From: Paraglaciecola sp.
GTDB lineage: Bacteria; Pseudomonadota; Gammaproteobacteria; Enterobacterales; Alteromonadaceae
Direction of reading: 5' to 3'
DNA: 64,000 nt
Assembly (NCBI GenBank): GCA_009993955.1
Contig: JAACSL010000012.1
Span: 49,046-113,045, forward strand
Both the position numbers and the translations under genes were made by a program. The notes under the pieces are model-generated. The model was not told the origin of the DNA and did no database searches. It worked only from the letters and a program-made list of their open reading frames with translations. Of this stretch, positions 17,478 through 27,371 are shown piece by piece; the stretch's first letter is position 1, and each line of letters opens with the position of its first letter.

Positions 17478-19724
17478 GTGAATGCACAAACGAATATCGG
17501 ACAAATTGAAGCAAAGTTGTTTGAACGGGACACCATAGATTTTGGGCAGTACTGGCAAGTCATCAAACAATATAAATGGCGGATCTTGAGTCTCTCTAGT
17601 TTACTCACTGTGATGGTTGCCTTAGTCGTCTTGTCGATTACGCCGCGCTATCTCGCCACGGCAAGTTTATTAATTGAGTCAAACGAGGCAAATGTGGTAT
17701 CCATTCAAGAAATCTATGGTTTGGATGCTAATCGCAAAGAATATTTTCAGACTCAATACGAAATTTTGCGTTCACGTAAAATTGCTGAAAGGGTGGTGGA
17801 GAAACTGAGCCTGTATGAATTGCCCAATTACGATATCAGCAACAAAAGTGAGAGCGTGTTGGACTTGGGCCTGCGCAATTTGAAAGAACGCTTGGTCAGT
17901 GTATTACCGTTTTTACCGCAAAAAGAACCCGTAGAGTTATCGGCGCAAAACCAGCTGGTGGCTGCAAAGAATTTTGCCACCGCTAAGCTCATGAATAATT
18001 TACTGATTGCCCCTGTGCCCAATACCCAGATTGTGGATATAAGTTACGAAGATGAAGATCCAGCATTAGCCGCTATGATCGCCAATACTGTGGGTGATGT
18101 GTATATCGAGAGCTATTTACAAGCCAAACTAGAAATGACAGAAAAAGCCACTACTTGGCTAAACGAGAGTTTGCAAGGCCTGCGTACTAAACTGGCTATG
18201 TCTGAAAAGCAATTGGCCGATTTTTATGAAAATGAGCAATTGGTTAATATTGACGGTGTGGTTGGTTTGGCGTCTGAAGAACTGCAAAAACTCAGTCAGC
18301 AGTTGTTAGAAGCACAAACCAGCTTGAAGCAAAACGAAGCGATTTATAAACAAGTACAAGCCAGTGGTGCCAACATCACGATCTTATCGACATTAACTGA
18401 TGTCATTAATCACCCATCGGTAGTATCGGTAAAACGCGCTGAAGTCAGTGCGCAAAGTAAGGTTTCAGAGCTCAGTAAGGTCTATGGCCCTAAACATCCC
18501 ACCATGATTGCTGCTCAAGCTGAGTTAGATTCGATTCAGAACAGCTTAAATCGTCAAATTAGCGATCTCATCTCGGGCATAACTGTCGATTATCAAAATG
18601 CCAGCGCTAAGGTCAATGAGCTCAAAGAGGATGTGGAACAAGCGAAACAACGCTTTCGGAAATTATCAAATTTAGACAATCACAGTAAAACGCTACAACG
18701 GGAAGTGGACATTAACCAACAGCTCTACAGCTCGTTTTTTACGCGACTTAAAGAAACTAATGAGTTGGGTGGTTTTGAATCAGCAAACGCACGTTTGTTA
18801 GATGCCGCGACGCCACCTAGCATCGCGGCAAAACCCAAAAAAGGCATGATTATTGCAGCGGCCTTTGTGGTGTGTTTAGCCTTTGGTATATTTCTGGCCC
18901 TCGCCCTAGATGCCCTCAACAGTGGTATTCGTTCAGTTGACGATGTTGAGCGCAAGTTAGCCCAACGTATGTTGGGTATCATTCCGTGGCAGGCCCACAA
19001 AAAACATGAAAATATTCCATTACGCCACTTTTTTGATACCAAACACCATACTTTCAGTGAATCGGTTCGCACCTTGCGCACCAGTTTACAATTGCTGAAT
19101 ATCGATAAACCGTCAAAAACTATCTTAGTGACTTCCAGTGTGCCTAAAGAGGGCAAAAGCACGGTATCAATTAATTTAGCGTTTGCCCTTGGGCAGTTGA
19201 ACAAAGTGCTGCTGGTGGATACCGATTTGCGTCGCCCCACTTTAGCCAAGCAATTTGATTTGCCAGGCTTTCAACCTGGCATAGCCAATTTAATCGCGGG
19301 CACCCATACTTTGGACGAATGTATTGTTTATGATGAATTTTCAGGGCTAGATTTAATTTGCGCCGGTAGCGTGCCCTCTAATCCTCAAGAGTTGTTGGCC
19401 TCTGCTCAGTTCAAAAAAATCATGCACAGTTTGGCGTCGATTTATGAATACATTATTGTTGATAGTGCGCCCACCCAAGCGGTGAGCGATGCCATTGTTG
19501 TGTCGAATGTCTGTGACTCCGTGGTTTACGTGGTCAAAGCCGACAGCACCAGCCACAAAATAATTAACGCTGGAGTGAGTCGTTTTTTAAATGTGGGTCA
19601 TCGGGTTGATGGGATAGTCTTAAATCAAGTGGATTTAAAAAAGGCGCGACAAACTGGTGAATATTCTGGTTTTTATGACCAATACGATTATCAAAGCTAC
19701 CACGACGAAGCCAAGCCAAGTTGA
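17478..19724 (+). CDS. Polysaccharide co-polymerase with C-terminal tyrosine kinase (Wzc/VpsO-like)
   Basis: This inner-membrane protein controls polymer length and export. A Wzz domain lies at the N-terminus with a first membrane helix (about residues 40-60), a long periplasmic coiled-coil region follows (residues about 170-440), then a second membrane helix (MIIAAAFVVCLAFGIFLALAL). The cytoplasmic BY-kinase has Walker A SVPKEGKST, Walker A' LLVDTDLRRPT and Walker B IIVDSAP, and ends in a tyrosine cluster (YSGFYDQYDYQSYH) for autophosphorylation. The frame opens with a TTG at 17457, but GTG 17478 has AAGGA ten bases before and is preferred. Its end overlaps the phosphatase gene by four bases. 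Confidence 0.92.
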   Translation: MNAQTNIGQIEAKLFERDTIDFGQYWQVIKQYKWRILSLSSLLTVMVALVVLSITPRYLATASLLIESNEANVVSIQEIYGLDANRKEYFQTQYEILRSRKIAERVVEKLSLYELPNYDISNKSESVLDLGLRNLKERLVSVLPFLPQKEPVELSAQNQLVAAKNFATAKLMNNLLIAPVPNTQIVDISYEDEDPALAAMIANTVGDVYIESYLQAKLEMTEKATTWLNESLQGLRTKLAMSEKQLADFYENEQLVNIDGVVGLASEELQKLSQQLLEAQTSLKQNEAIYKQVQASGANITILSTLTDVINHPSVVSVKRAEVSAQSKVSELSKVYGPKHPTMIAAQAELDSIQNSLNRQISDLISGITVDYQNASAKVNELKEDVEQAKQRFRKLSNLDNHSKTLQREVDINQQLYSSFFTRLKETNELGGFESANARLLDAATPPSIAAKPKKGMIIAAAFVVCLAFGIFLALALDALNSGIRSVDDVERKLAQRMLGIIPWQAHKKHENIPLRHFFDTKHHTFSESVRTLRTSLQLLNIDKPSKTILVTSSVPKEGKSTVSINLAFALGQLNKVLLVDTDLRRPTLAKQFDLPGFQPGIANLIAGTHTLDECIVYDEFSGLDLICAGSVPSNPQELLASAQFKKIMHSLASIYEYIIVDSAPTQAVSDAIVVSNVCDSVVYVVKADSTSHKIINAGVSRFLNVGHRVDGIVLNQVDLKKARQTGEYSGFYDQYDYQSYHDEAKPS

Positions 19725-20449
19725 TAGACCTGCACAATCACATGTTACCCGGCATCGATGACGGTGCACATTCAGTGGATATTGCCCTGCAGATGGCACG
19801 ACAGGCCCTCGACAATGGCGTTACCCATGTCGTGTGCACGCCGCATATTCATAGTGGCTATTACGACAACAGCCTAACAACAATTCAAACGGCAACAAAC
19901 GAATTGGCAGAATATTTTCAGCTACAACAATGCCCATTAAAAATTGCCTGTGCTGCAGAAGTGCGAATTTGTCCTGAAATTATGCGCTGGCAGGCCAGTG
20001 GTGATTTGCCTTATCTGGGGCAATGGCAGGGAAAGGATGTGTTGTTGTTAGAATTACCCCATAGTCATGTGCCTGCTGGCACTGACAAACTGATTAAGTG
20101 GTTGTTGAGCAACAATGTGCAACCGTTAATTGCTCATCCAGAACGTAACCGCGACATTCTGCAAGATTATCGAAAATTTACCCAGCTCAAAAACCTCGGG
20201 TGTTTGTTTCAACTGACAGCAGGTGCTTTACTCGGGCGATTTTCAGCTGCCATTGAGGCCCTAGCTTGGCGCATGTTAGATGAACACGGCATTAGCATCA
20301 TCGCCTCAGATAGTCATAACCTAGAGCGCCGTCCCAATGAAATGGGCAAGTGTCGGGCACGTTTAACCGAATACTTTGATCCCGTTTATGTCAGCAATTT
20401 GTTTGAACAAACACCCATGATCATCACGCAGCACCTCTTATGGCGGTAA
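19721..20449 (+). CDS. Tyrosine-protein phosphatase, PHP family (CpsB/YwqE-like)
   Basis: The protein should dephosphorylate the tyrosine cluster of the kinase just upstream, giving the phosphorylation cycle that EPS assembly needs. The PHP metal-binding motifs are in place: LHNHMLPGIDDG, CTPHIHSGYY, AAEVRI, LELPHSHVP, LIAHPERN and ASDSHN. The start is TTG at 19721, overlapping the kinase stop; it gives the usual MIDLHNHMLPG beginning, so translational coupling is likely. The 242 residues are normal for CpsB-type enzymes. Confidence 0.92.
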   Translation: MIDLHNHMLPGIDDGAHSVDIALQMARQALDNGVTHVVCTPHIHSGYYDNSLTTIQTATNELAEYFQLQQCPLKIACAAEVRICPEIMRWQASGDLPYLGQWQGKDVLLLELPHSHVPAGTDKLIKWLLSNNVQPLIAHPERNRDILQDYRKFTQLKNLGCLFQLTAGALLGRFSAAIEALAWRMLDEHGISIIASDSHNLERRPNEMGKCRARLTEYFDPVYVSNLFEQTPMIITQHLLWR

Positions 20450-21138
20450 ACCCAGGCCGTTATCATGTGCTGACGTTAATACTGCTGAGCAGTATGGCAG
20501 TGCTTGGGCTGCTAACTAGCATCAATTTTGGCTTGGCCAGTTTAAATTATTATCACGTGCGCAATAGCGTCGATGAATGGCGCAGCGATCCCAGCCAACG
20601 CAGTGAAGAACAATACCTCGTGGTTAAAAACACCGCACTCGCCGCCAGCCAATATCAACAAAACAATGCCCTCTACCAGGATTTGTTAGCTCAGGTGATA
20701 GAATGGGGGGCGATATTTTCTTATGAAGAGCAAACGCTTGCTTTGGAAAGCGCCAAGGCTCACTACCTGCGTGCCAGTGAATTACGGCCCTATTGGCCAG
20801 TCACGTGGGCATCGCTGATGATGATTAAGTGGCGGCAACAACAACTTGATGATGAGTTATTGTGGTATTTGCAAATGGCTGCAAAATTAGGACCGCAAAA
20901 ACCTGAGGTACATGTGGTGATCATTGAATTTGGTTTAGCCTTGTATCGCGCTAACCACCCATTTTTATTGCAATTCAGGCCCGAGTTTTACCGACGTTTG
21001 GCCTTGGGCTTAAAAAATCCTCAGAGCCAAGGTCAAGTCATTCACTTGCTGCAGCAATATCAGGCAACAACGCTGGCCTGTCGTTGGCTAAAAGACGAAG
21101 CGCGACACATCAAAAGGCTCATCCCAGGCTGCGAATAA
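20440..21138 (+). CDS. VpsP-like polysaccharide biosynthesis protein
   Basis: The 232-residue protein has one N-terminal membrane helix (about residues 10-32) and a helical, TPR-like remainder with aromatic-rich repeats (ALESAKAHYLRASELRPYWPVTWASL). This is the pattern of the VpsP family, found next to vpsM-vpsN-vpsO genes and of unknown mechanism. It overlaps the phosphatase gene by 10 bases and closes the export operon. Recognition is by pattern and position. Confidence 0.7.
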   Translation: MAVNPGRYHVLTLILLSSMAVLGLLTSINFGLASLNYYHVRNSVDEWRSDPSQRSEEQYLVVKNTALAASQYQQNNALYQDLLAQVIEWGAIFSYEEQTLALESAKAHYLRASELRPYWPVTWASLMMIKWRQQQLDDELLWYLQMAAKLGPQKPEVHVVIIEFGLALYRANHPFLLQFRPEFYRRLALGLKNPQSQGQVIHLLQQYQATTLACRWLKDEARHIKRLIPGCE

Positions 21139-21326
21139 TACGCTGGCCAAGGTGATCAATAAGCAAACTAAAAAGTCGGGTGCAGCGTGGCAAACGCCGT
21201 GCAGTAAACATGCTGCCTATGGTAGACATCAGGCATTCAGTCTGCGGCCAATGTAAGCCTGCCACCAGTTGCGAGCTATGCGAACACCTCGATAATGCCC
21301 AGATTTGCGGCTTGTCTACTGGGTAT

Positions 21327-22730
21327 TCAGTGGGTTTTATTGCCGCTGAGCCTAGACGTTTTCATTATCTTCAGTGATTGGCTGATCAAGGCCAGGGCTA
21401 AAAAGACTACAAAATAAGCAGCATTTGCTGGGGCTTGCAAGGGAAAATCCACGCTCATGTGGATCAACATGCCAAAGCAGGCCATGCATGCAGCAAAAGC
21501 AGTACCTTTTAATGTGGGGTGATGCCGATTTTTTAAGCTCAATAAAGCATGGTAAAAACAGTAACATACAAATATGGCGAGGGGCAGAAAACCAAGTGCC
21601 CCGTATTCAATCAGGAATTGCAAATAATCATTGTGGGCATGGTCGTAAAACGCTTGGGTGTCGCTTACCTTGAAACTGGGAAACAAACCATAATAACTGC
21701 CGCCACCGCCGCCAAAAACCGGAAAATCCAGCACCATCGGCAGAGAGTCAAGCAACACTTCATCACGACTTTCGTGGGCCAAGCTGGTTTCACTTAATCG
21801 CTGTTGCACTTTGTCTAAGCCAAACCAAGCACTGACGATCAACAGATCGATGACTAACATGCTCACCACTAACCAGCTTAATGCTCGGGAGCGACGTTTA
21901 TCTAGCGCCAGCGCAATACAGCCGATCAGGGTTAACGCAGCAAAAAAAGCCGTATTGCCCATGCGTGAATGTGACATCACTAAACCTATAACCATGATCG
22001 CCAGTGATATTCGGATCAGGGCTTTGTTGCCAAGCAAAAGGGTCAGAATAGTGCGTGACCAAGCTCGCGCTGATTGGCTGACATTGGCTTGCAGGCTCGA
22101 CACGATAAGTCCCATGCCCGCACTCAAGCAAAGCATTAAATAGTTAGCAAAATGGTTTTTATACACAAAGCTACCGCTTGCTGATTCTGCCACCGGAAGA
22201 TTGAAGACCAAGCTATAAGGCGTGTCGCTGAGAATCTCTAATACCCCATAAAGTGCCTGGAATGTGCCGCTCACTACCATGACTAATAAGGTTTGTTTGA
22301 TGCGTTGTTCCGTGTCGATTAACAGTAAACTGCAGATAAATAGACTGAAATACGCCGCACTTTTCAACAGGGCTATCTGGCTTTGACCCACATCCACCGA
22401 GAGATAGGTGAAAGCGGTAATATGCAGGTTTGACGCAGCAACACTGTGGGGAGATATTAGGTTAACAACACCGCTAGGCAAGGGGGTGATTTGCAGTAAA
22501 GCAATCAGCAAAAACAGTAGCCAACACAACAAGGGGGCACGAAAGTGAGTTAACCCTAAATAGGGTCTGTGACGAAACACCGCGATGCACCCCAGCAACA
22601 AAACAAACGTGATAAATTCCAGCAGGCTCCAAGCCCAAGGGCGATTTGATCCCAAGGGAATCGGCAGCCACACCAGTAAAGCTAAAAAAACGTAAAACAA
22701 GACGTGGGACAACGAGTACTTCACCGGCAT
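21327..22730 (-). CDS. O-antigen ligase-like membrane protein (Wzy/WaaL family)
   Basis: The 467 residues form about 11-12 membrane helices with the family's large periplasmic loop late in the sequence, holding FPVFGGGGGSYYGLFPSF and the hallmark HAHNDYLQFLIEYG. Family members either polymerise repeat units or ligate glycan to an acceptor. A second such protein lies at 29584-30834, so one of the two may be the polymerase and the other a ligase. It is convergent with the export operon and upstream of nothing else on its strand before the 189-base spacer (21139-21326), in which I see nothing. Confidence 0.85.
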   Translation of the reverse strand: MPVKYSLSHVLFYVFLALLVWLPIPLGSNRPWAWSLLEFITFVLLLGCIAVFRHRPYLGLTHFRAPLLCWLLFLLIALLQITPLPSGVVNLISPHSVAASNLHITAFTYLSVDVGQSQIALLKSAAYFSLFICSLLLIDTEQRIKQTLLVMVVSGTFQALYGVLEILSDTPYSLVFNLPVAESASGSFVYKNHFANYLMLCLSAGMGLIVSSLQANVSQSARAWSRTILTLLLGNKALIRISLAIMVIGLVMSHSRMGNTAFFAALTLIGCIALALDKRRSRALSWLVVSMLVIDLLIVSAWFGLDKVQQRLSETSLAHESRDEVLLDSLPMVLDFPVFGGGGGSYYGLFPSFKVSDTQAFYDHAHNDYLQFLIEYGALGFLPLAIFVCYCFYHALLSLKNRHHPTLKGTAFAACMACFGMLIHMSVDFPLQAPANAAYFVVFLALALISQSLKIMKTSRLSGNKTH

Positions 22731-22828
22731 TTATTAGTTGTTGCATAACACTGACTAAGCATAATCACACAGCAATACTGCACACGTTTAGGCCACAACC
22801 CTAAATTGCATGGACGTCAGCGGTGGCA

Positions 22829-23443
22829 TTAATTAGTGGATGCGCTTGGATCGCCGCCGCCTGCGCCACCTGCGCCTAAACCCAGTCCAATCGGGCCACT
22901 TATCGTGGTGGCCACAGTGCCGCCAACCGCGGTGGCTTCTGACACAGACGTGGGGTCCGCACCCGCAGCAATGGCGGCGATCAAGGCAGCATTAGGATCC
23001 ATTTCACCGGTCATCACCGCTGCGTTAATCACATCTTGGGCAAAGTCTGGATACAAGGCCACGCTGATATCGATAAGGCTGACGATAGCCTGCGGCTGGC
23101 TTTCAATCGCAAGTTTGGTGGCCTCAAACAGATTATTGGTTTGTTTCATGCTTTGCAGAAATAACACCGAACTTGGCAGGTCAGCTGCCATGGCGTCTTT
23201 GGCAAGTGCAGACAATAACTCGCTGTTTTCATCATACAGAGCCGAACGAATCACCGCGTTTATCGAATCATCGATGGCATTGCCTTGTATGATGCGGTCA
23301 TTGATCGCTTGCATCATTCGACTACCCGGTTGTTGCTCATTGCCAAACACCATAAGACTGTCGACGGCTAATTGCGCAAACGCATTGACATGCAACATGA
23401 CAACAAAACTCAGCAAAAATCGTGTTAATACTCGCATAAACAT
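22829..23443 (-). CDS. Secreted helical protein of unknown function, Gly/Ala-rich tail
   Basis: A signal peptide (cleavage near NAFAQ, about residue 24) leads to about 150 residues of predicted helices with repeated 'A-AI---P-A---L' spacing, then a small-residue tail (GPIGLGLGAGGAGGGDPSAS). I do not recognise the family. The stretch around LYPDFAQDVINAAV ... AALIAAIAAGADPTSVSEATA closely parallels one in the N-terminal domain of the beta-helix protein at 37310-39940, suggesting a shared domain in the two secreted EPS-cluster proteins. It lies between the O-antigen-ligase-like gene and lapD on the same strand. Confidence 0.7.
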   Translation of the reverse strand: MFMRVLTRFLLSFVVMLHVNAFAQLAVDSLMVFGNEQQPGSRMMQAINDRIIQGNAIDDSINAVIRSALYDENSELLSALAKDAMAADLPSSVLFLQSMKQTNNLFEATKLAIESQPQAIVSLIDISVALYPDFAQDVINAAVMTGEMDPNAALIAAIAAGADPTSVSEATAVGGTVATTISGPIGLGLGAGGAGGGDPSASTN

Positions 23444-23696
23444 CCCTCTTATTTAGTATTCAATGTGACGGCTACTGGTGGTTGTCACCTTACATCTTTT
23501 GGCTTAATCAAACTATGTTTAATCAGCATAAACGCTGCACGTATTGTGCCAGATGAGTGTGTTGCTCAAACAAGCAAACTAAACGGTGTTGGTACATAAC
23601 CGGCCACGTGTACTTTTGTTTGCAGACTTTAACTCAGTATTCGTGAATTTGCTTGCTGCTCTTGCTTGCTCATGGTCTAAACATCAAGTGCTTGTC

Positions 23697-25625
23697 TCAC
23701 ATTGGCGACGGTCTACCCACATAATAACCCTGAATAAAATCCACTTGCATGCCCTGCAAACATTCTGCTTCTGCGCGGGTTTCAACTCGCTCGGCAATAA
23801 TCTTCACGTTTAGACCATGGGCGATACCCACCAGAGCATTGACAAACAATTGATTGTCGACTTCTCTATCGATATGGCGGATATACCGACCATCCAATTT
23901 CAAGTAGTCGGGTCGGATTACCCGCAATTGAGTCAACGTGGCAAGTTGGGCGCCAAAGCGCTCAATGGTGATTTTGACGCCAAATTGCCTGACTCGAGCA
24001 ATAAACTGTAAGAGTAATGCACTATTGTTTAACAAGGCGCTTTCTGGTATTTCAAGCACCAACTTTGCGCAGTTCGCACCTAAATGAGCCAGTTGAGCTA
24101 ACCACCATTCTTGAAAACTTACTTGCAAAACTGTCAAACGGGAGACGTTTACGCCAATGTTACCTTCCACCTTTGCCAGGTTTTTTAGCGCACAAGCGAG
24201 GACTAATTCGTCGATTTGTTGGGCAAAATCTAAACGAATCGAGGCAGGGATTAATTCCGCCATGGGAATGTATTCACCGGTTTGACTGTCTGCAAAACGG
24301 GCAAATAATTCACTATACAGGGTGGTGTTATCGAAACTTTTGATCGGCTGGGCGGCGAAATTTGTGTGTTTTTCTGCCAATAAGCGCTGGAATTGATCTC
24401 GCCACTGACTGTTATTAGCAACGGGCAGGCTGTCATTGGCAAATTGCCAGCGATGCGCCTGAGTTAGGGCTATATTCAGGGCATGATCAATTTTCTCAAG
24501 TAGTTGCGATTTGTGTGTGCCATAGGCAAAACTTCCTGCGCCCAAGTGCACGATGCCCGCTTGATACTCTGACTTGTCAATTAAGCGACAAGACTGCATA
24601 AACACGTCGATAAATTGCACTATCTCAGCCTCTACTGCGTCTTCCGCTATCACCGCAAAATCAGCGCCGCTGAGTCGATACACGTGGAAACTCGCCGAAC
24701 GCTGCTGGCACTGTTCAACTAATATAGAACACACCGAGGTGACATATTTATCGCCATCGGCAAAGCCATAATGTTGATTTACTTGATATAAACTGCTTAA
24801 ACGCACTATCAACAAACAGCCGTGACTTTGCTGTTCGTCATCACTTAACAGTTGATCCACAGCTAGGTCAAAGGCACGGCGATTGCCAACTTTGGTTAAC
24901 GCATCAACGTAGGCAAATTCTTTGTAACGATGGGCTTGGGCAGTGAGCCTTGCAAACATCTCACTGAGGCGCTCAGACATGCGATTAATGGCATCTACAA
25001 AGGTACGTAATTCAGGAGTGCGTGGACTGAGTTCAAGGCGTTCAAAGCGTTGCTCGCTAATGGCTTGAGCTTGTTTAACAACGGCATTTATTGGCACGGT
25101 AATCACCCGCACCAGCAACCAAACCAGCATCAGTGCAAAAACAAAGATCCAGCAGATTAACCAGAATGCATCGATACTGTTGCGCCACAATTGTTGATAA
25201 GCGATGCCCGGATGACTCTGTACTGCCAGCAAACCCACGATATTCCAGCCGTTATTAATTTCTGTTTGGGTCAAAGGAGGTTCAAGTACAAACCAGTGTT
25301 TGAACCATAGTGGCACGCCTTCAAGGCGAGTGGGATTGTGTTTTTCTAAGATGATATTGCCGGCCATATCGCTTAACACCATAGACTGGTAATAACCCCG
25401 ATCGAAAATAGCATTCATCATGGTATCGACAACCGGCAAATCGCTCCCAGAGCCGAGATAGGGTGCAATCGATAGACCTAATGAGGTGGCAGTATCTTGA
25501 GCGTGCGAAGTGAGCTGTTGTGCGATGTAATTTTTTGTATTGTGCACATTAATGAACAATGCCCCTGCGAATACCATTGCCAGTATCGCAAAAAGGCCGA
25601 GGGCGAGCTGTCTGGATAAAGTCAT
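23697..25625 (-). CDS. lapD: LapD-type c-di-GMP receptor with degenerate GGDEF and EAL domains
   Basis: Two membrane helices flank a periplasmic LapD/MoxY-N domain (residues about 30-150), then come HAMP, GGDEF and EAL domains. The GGDEF motif has become SGADF and the EAL motif ELF, and the DDFG metal-binding stretch reads ERFG, so both enzyme functions should be lost while c-di-GMP binding may stay, as in LapD of Pseudomonas. LapD holds the protease LapG when c-di-GMP is high, keeping an adhesin on the surface. The gene starts five bases after the end of lapG. The large LapA-type adhesin is not in the window. Confidence 0.88.
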   Translation of the reverse strand: MTLSRQLALGLFAILAMVFAGALFINVHNTKNYIAQQLTSHAQDTATSLGLSIAPYLGSGSDLPVVDTMMNAIFDRGYYQSMVLSDMAGNIILEKHNPTRLEGVPLWFKHWFVLEPPLTQTEINNGWNIVGLLAVQSHPGIAYQQLWRNSIDAFWLICWIFVFALMLVWLLVRVITVPINAVVKQAQAISEQRFERLELSPRTPELRTFVDAINRMSERLSEMFARLTAQAHRYKEFAYVDALTKVGNRRAFDLAVDQLLSDDEQQSHGCLLIVRLSSLYQVNQHYGFADGDKYVTSVCSILVEQCQQRSASFHVYRLSGADFAVIAEDAVEAEIVQFIDVFMQSCRLIDKSEYQAGIVHLGAGSFAYGTHKSQLLEKIDHALNIALTQAHRWQFANDSLPVANNSQWRDQFQRLLAEKHTNFAAQPIKSFDNTTLYSELFARFADSQTGEYIPMAELIPASIRLDFAQQIDELVLACALKNLAKVEGNIGVNVSRLTVLQVSFQEWWLAQLAHLGANCAKLVLEIPESALLNNSALLLQFIARVRQFGVKITIERFGAQLATLTQLRVIRPDYLKLDGRYIRHIDREVDNQLFVNALVGIAHGLNVKIIAERVETRAEAECLQGMQVDFIQGYYVGRPSPM

Positions 25626-25630
25626 GGTTA

Positions 25631-26296
25631 TTAATCCTTTGCTTCAAATTCCTGGGTCATGCGTTTTGTTAAGTCTTCCCACAAGCTGTTATTACCGCCG
25701 GGTTGTACTTTCTTGCCTTGTCCTTGTTCCTTTGCAATCCACAAGCCATCACCGTTAAAACTATACACAGGTAAAAGGTCTGGTCGCTGGGTGGCGGGTA
25801 AAATTTCTGGATTTAAGTTATCCAGTACCAAGGGGATGGCGTTCGGTTGTGCATAGTAGGCGAGTACCATGTGCGCCATATTATAGCGTAACGCTTTTAC
25901 ATACATGAGTCGCAAATTGGCGGCAGGTACGCCTAAGGCGCGTAGACTAAAATACTTAGCGATACTGAAATCTTCACAATCACCGCCATGGGTAGCAATA
26001 AACTCAATTGGGGTTGCCCAATAGTCAGGTTGCTGCCAATGTTTTACATCGTCAATAAACTCATAGTCGTTTAAAAATTGATTTACCTGGGTGAGTTGTT
26101 CGTCAAGGTCTTTGTTCTGTAATTGCAGGAGTAAGCTATTCCACTTTACAACATCCACTACTGCTTGTTGACCATAGCGCCCTTCAATGGCCTTGAGCAT
26201 GCTTTCTGTCAGCTCAAGGATGGCTTGAGCTGACAGGCCAAAACCAACAAAAACACAGAATCCTACGGCGAGGCTACGACGCATTGTGCTCATCAT
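25631..26296 (-). CDS. lapG: LapG-type periplasmic cysteine protease (transglutaminase-like)
   Basis: This is a DUF920/LapG protease that releases LapA-type adhesins by cutting near their N-terminus. A signal peptide (MRRSLAVGFCVFVGFGLSAQA) precedes a domain with the catalytic triad: Cys in GGDCEDF (about residue 107), His in HMVLAYY (142) and Asp in VLDNLN (159). The frame opens at a TTG at 26347, but ATG 26296 or 26284 gives a normal signal peptide. No clear ribosome-binding site decides between them. It is followed by lapD, its inhibitor and c-di-GMP sensor. Confidence 0.88.
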   Translation of the reverse strand: MMSTMRRSLAVGFCVFVGFGLSAQAILELTESMLKAIEGRYGQQAVVDVVKWNSLLLQLQNKDLDEQLTQVNQFLNDYEFIDDVKHWQQPDYWATPIEFIATHGGDCEDFSIAKYFSLRALGVPAANLRLMYVKALRYNMAHMVLAYYAQPNAIPLVLDNLNPEILPATQRPDLLPVYSFNGDGLWIAKEQGQGKKVQPGGNNSLWEDLTKRMTQEFEAKD

Positions 26297-26586
26297 CAAA
26301 TGCTTAATCCAATGCCGAGTAGGGGTGATAATAGCACTTTCTAGCAATCAACAAGCCATCCAAACAGTGTTCACCTATAAATATACCATCCATCTTGAAG
26401 GCTGATAAACACAATGTCACGCAGTATGACACGGCGAAGTGCGCTCAAATTCGCATTTTGTTTACGCTGGTATCCTTTTTGCTTCTTCTTTCTGTCATGA
26501 AGACATGGCAGCATGTTTTAAGGCTTGCTATGCATTAGGCATTAGGTGGCGCCGACATACTGAAACCAGAATTGAGGGATGTATAA

Positions 26587-27357
26587 ATGGATTTGAGTGA
26601 CGTGGACTTTTCATATGTCGCCGGGATAAAAACGGCTTGTTTGTCAAGAACGCAGCTAGTGAGTTTATTTGTCGAACACATTATCGCCTTCAGGAGCGGT
26701 AAACATACTCAGCCCCTCACCGTATTTGATACAAATGGGCACGGCATATCCCTCGCGCACCAAGATGGACAGTTTTATAACGCGTTAAAACATGCCGATG
26801 TGATCCATGCGGATGGGCAAAGTGTGGTGAGTTTTTCTCGATGGTTTGGCAACAAGGTCATCCCCGAGCGCAGCGCCACAACTGATACCATTCATGATAT
26901 CCCCGTACAGTACAACGGCGAGGTTTCGCATTTTTTATTGGGCGGTACTCAAGCTGTGGTTGAGGGCTGTGCGGCTATTTTGGCGAATACCTACCCAAAT
27001 TTTAAGATCGCCGGTACCCAGCATGGTTATTTCTCAGTGGATGAAGAACAGGCGGTCATTGAGCAAATCAATCGTTCCCAGGCGGATGTGCTGTGGGTGG
27101 GTTTGGGAAAACCTAAAGAACAGTTGTTTGTTATTCGCAACAAACATAAATTCAAGATCCCGGTGGTCATTACCTGTGGTGGTTGTTACAACTACATAAC
27201 CGGAGACTACGCTCGTGCACCAAAACTCATGCAAAATATGGGATTTGAATGGTTGCATCGTGCTCTCACTGAGCCCCGAAAATTTTTATGGCGCTATTTA
27301 ACGACTAATCCCCATGCCATTTATTGTGTTATCAAGCACCGCAACGTTCGGTATTGA
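26587..27357 (+). CDS. WecG/TagA/CpsF family glycosyltransferase (GT26)
   Basis: The 256 residues carry GT26 signatures: FDTNGHGISLA near residue 45, HADGQSVVSFSRWFG, the nucleotide-sugar region LWVGLGKPKEQLF and the C-terminal GFEWLHRALTEPRKFLWRYL that ties such enzymes to the membrane. GT26 enzymes often add N-acetylmannosaminuronic acid, N-acetylmannosamine or glucose to a lipid-linked acceptor. The donor here is unknown. It begins the assembly operon after a 290-base divergent promoter region shared with lapG, in which I see no clear operator. Confidence 0.9.
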   Translation: MDLSDVDFSYVAGIKTACLSRTQLVSLFVEHIIAFRSGKHTQPLTVFDTNGHGISLAHQDGQFYNALKHADVIHADGQSVVSFSRWFGNKVIPERSATTDTIHDIPVQYNGEVSHFLLGGTQAVVEGCAAILANTYPNFKIAGTQHGYFSVDEEQAVIEQINRSQADVLWVGLGKPKEQLFVIRNKHKFKIPVVITCGGCYNYITGDYARAPKLMQNMGFEWLHRALTEPRKFLWRYLTTNPHAIYCVIKHRNVRY

Positions 27358-27371
27358 AGGTGATGATTGAA

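Noticed and set aside
21180..21377. 65-residue plus-strand frame with several cysteines
   Set aside because: It lies in the spacer of convergent genes and runs into the antisense of the O-antigen-ligase-like gene; the cysteines are not in a clear zinc motif.
22836..23456. 206-residue plus-strand frame antisense to the secreted helical protein
   Set aside because: It mirrors the minus-strand gene; the minus strand has a signal peptide and protein-like composition, this one does not.
26460..26586. Possible sigma-54 promoter (TGGCAG near 26506) before the GT26 gene
   Set aside because: The GC of the -12 element is not at the right distance.
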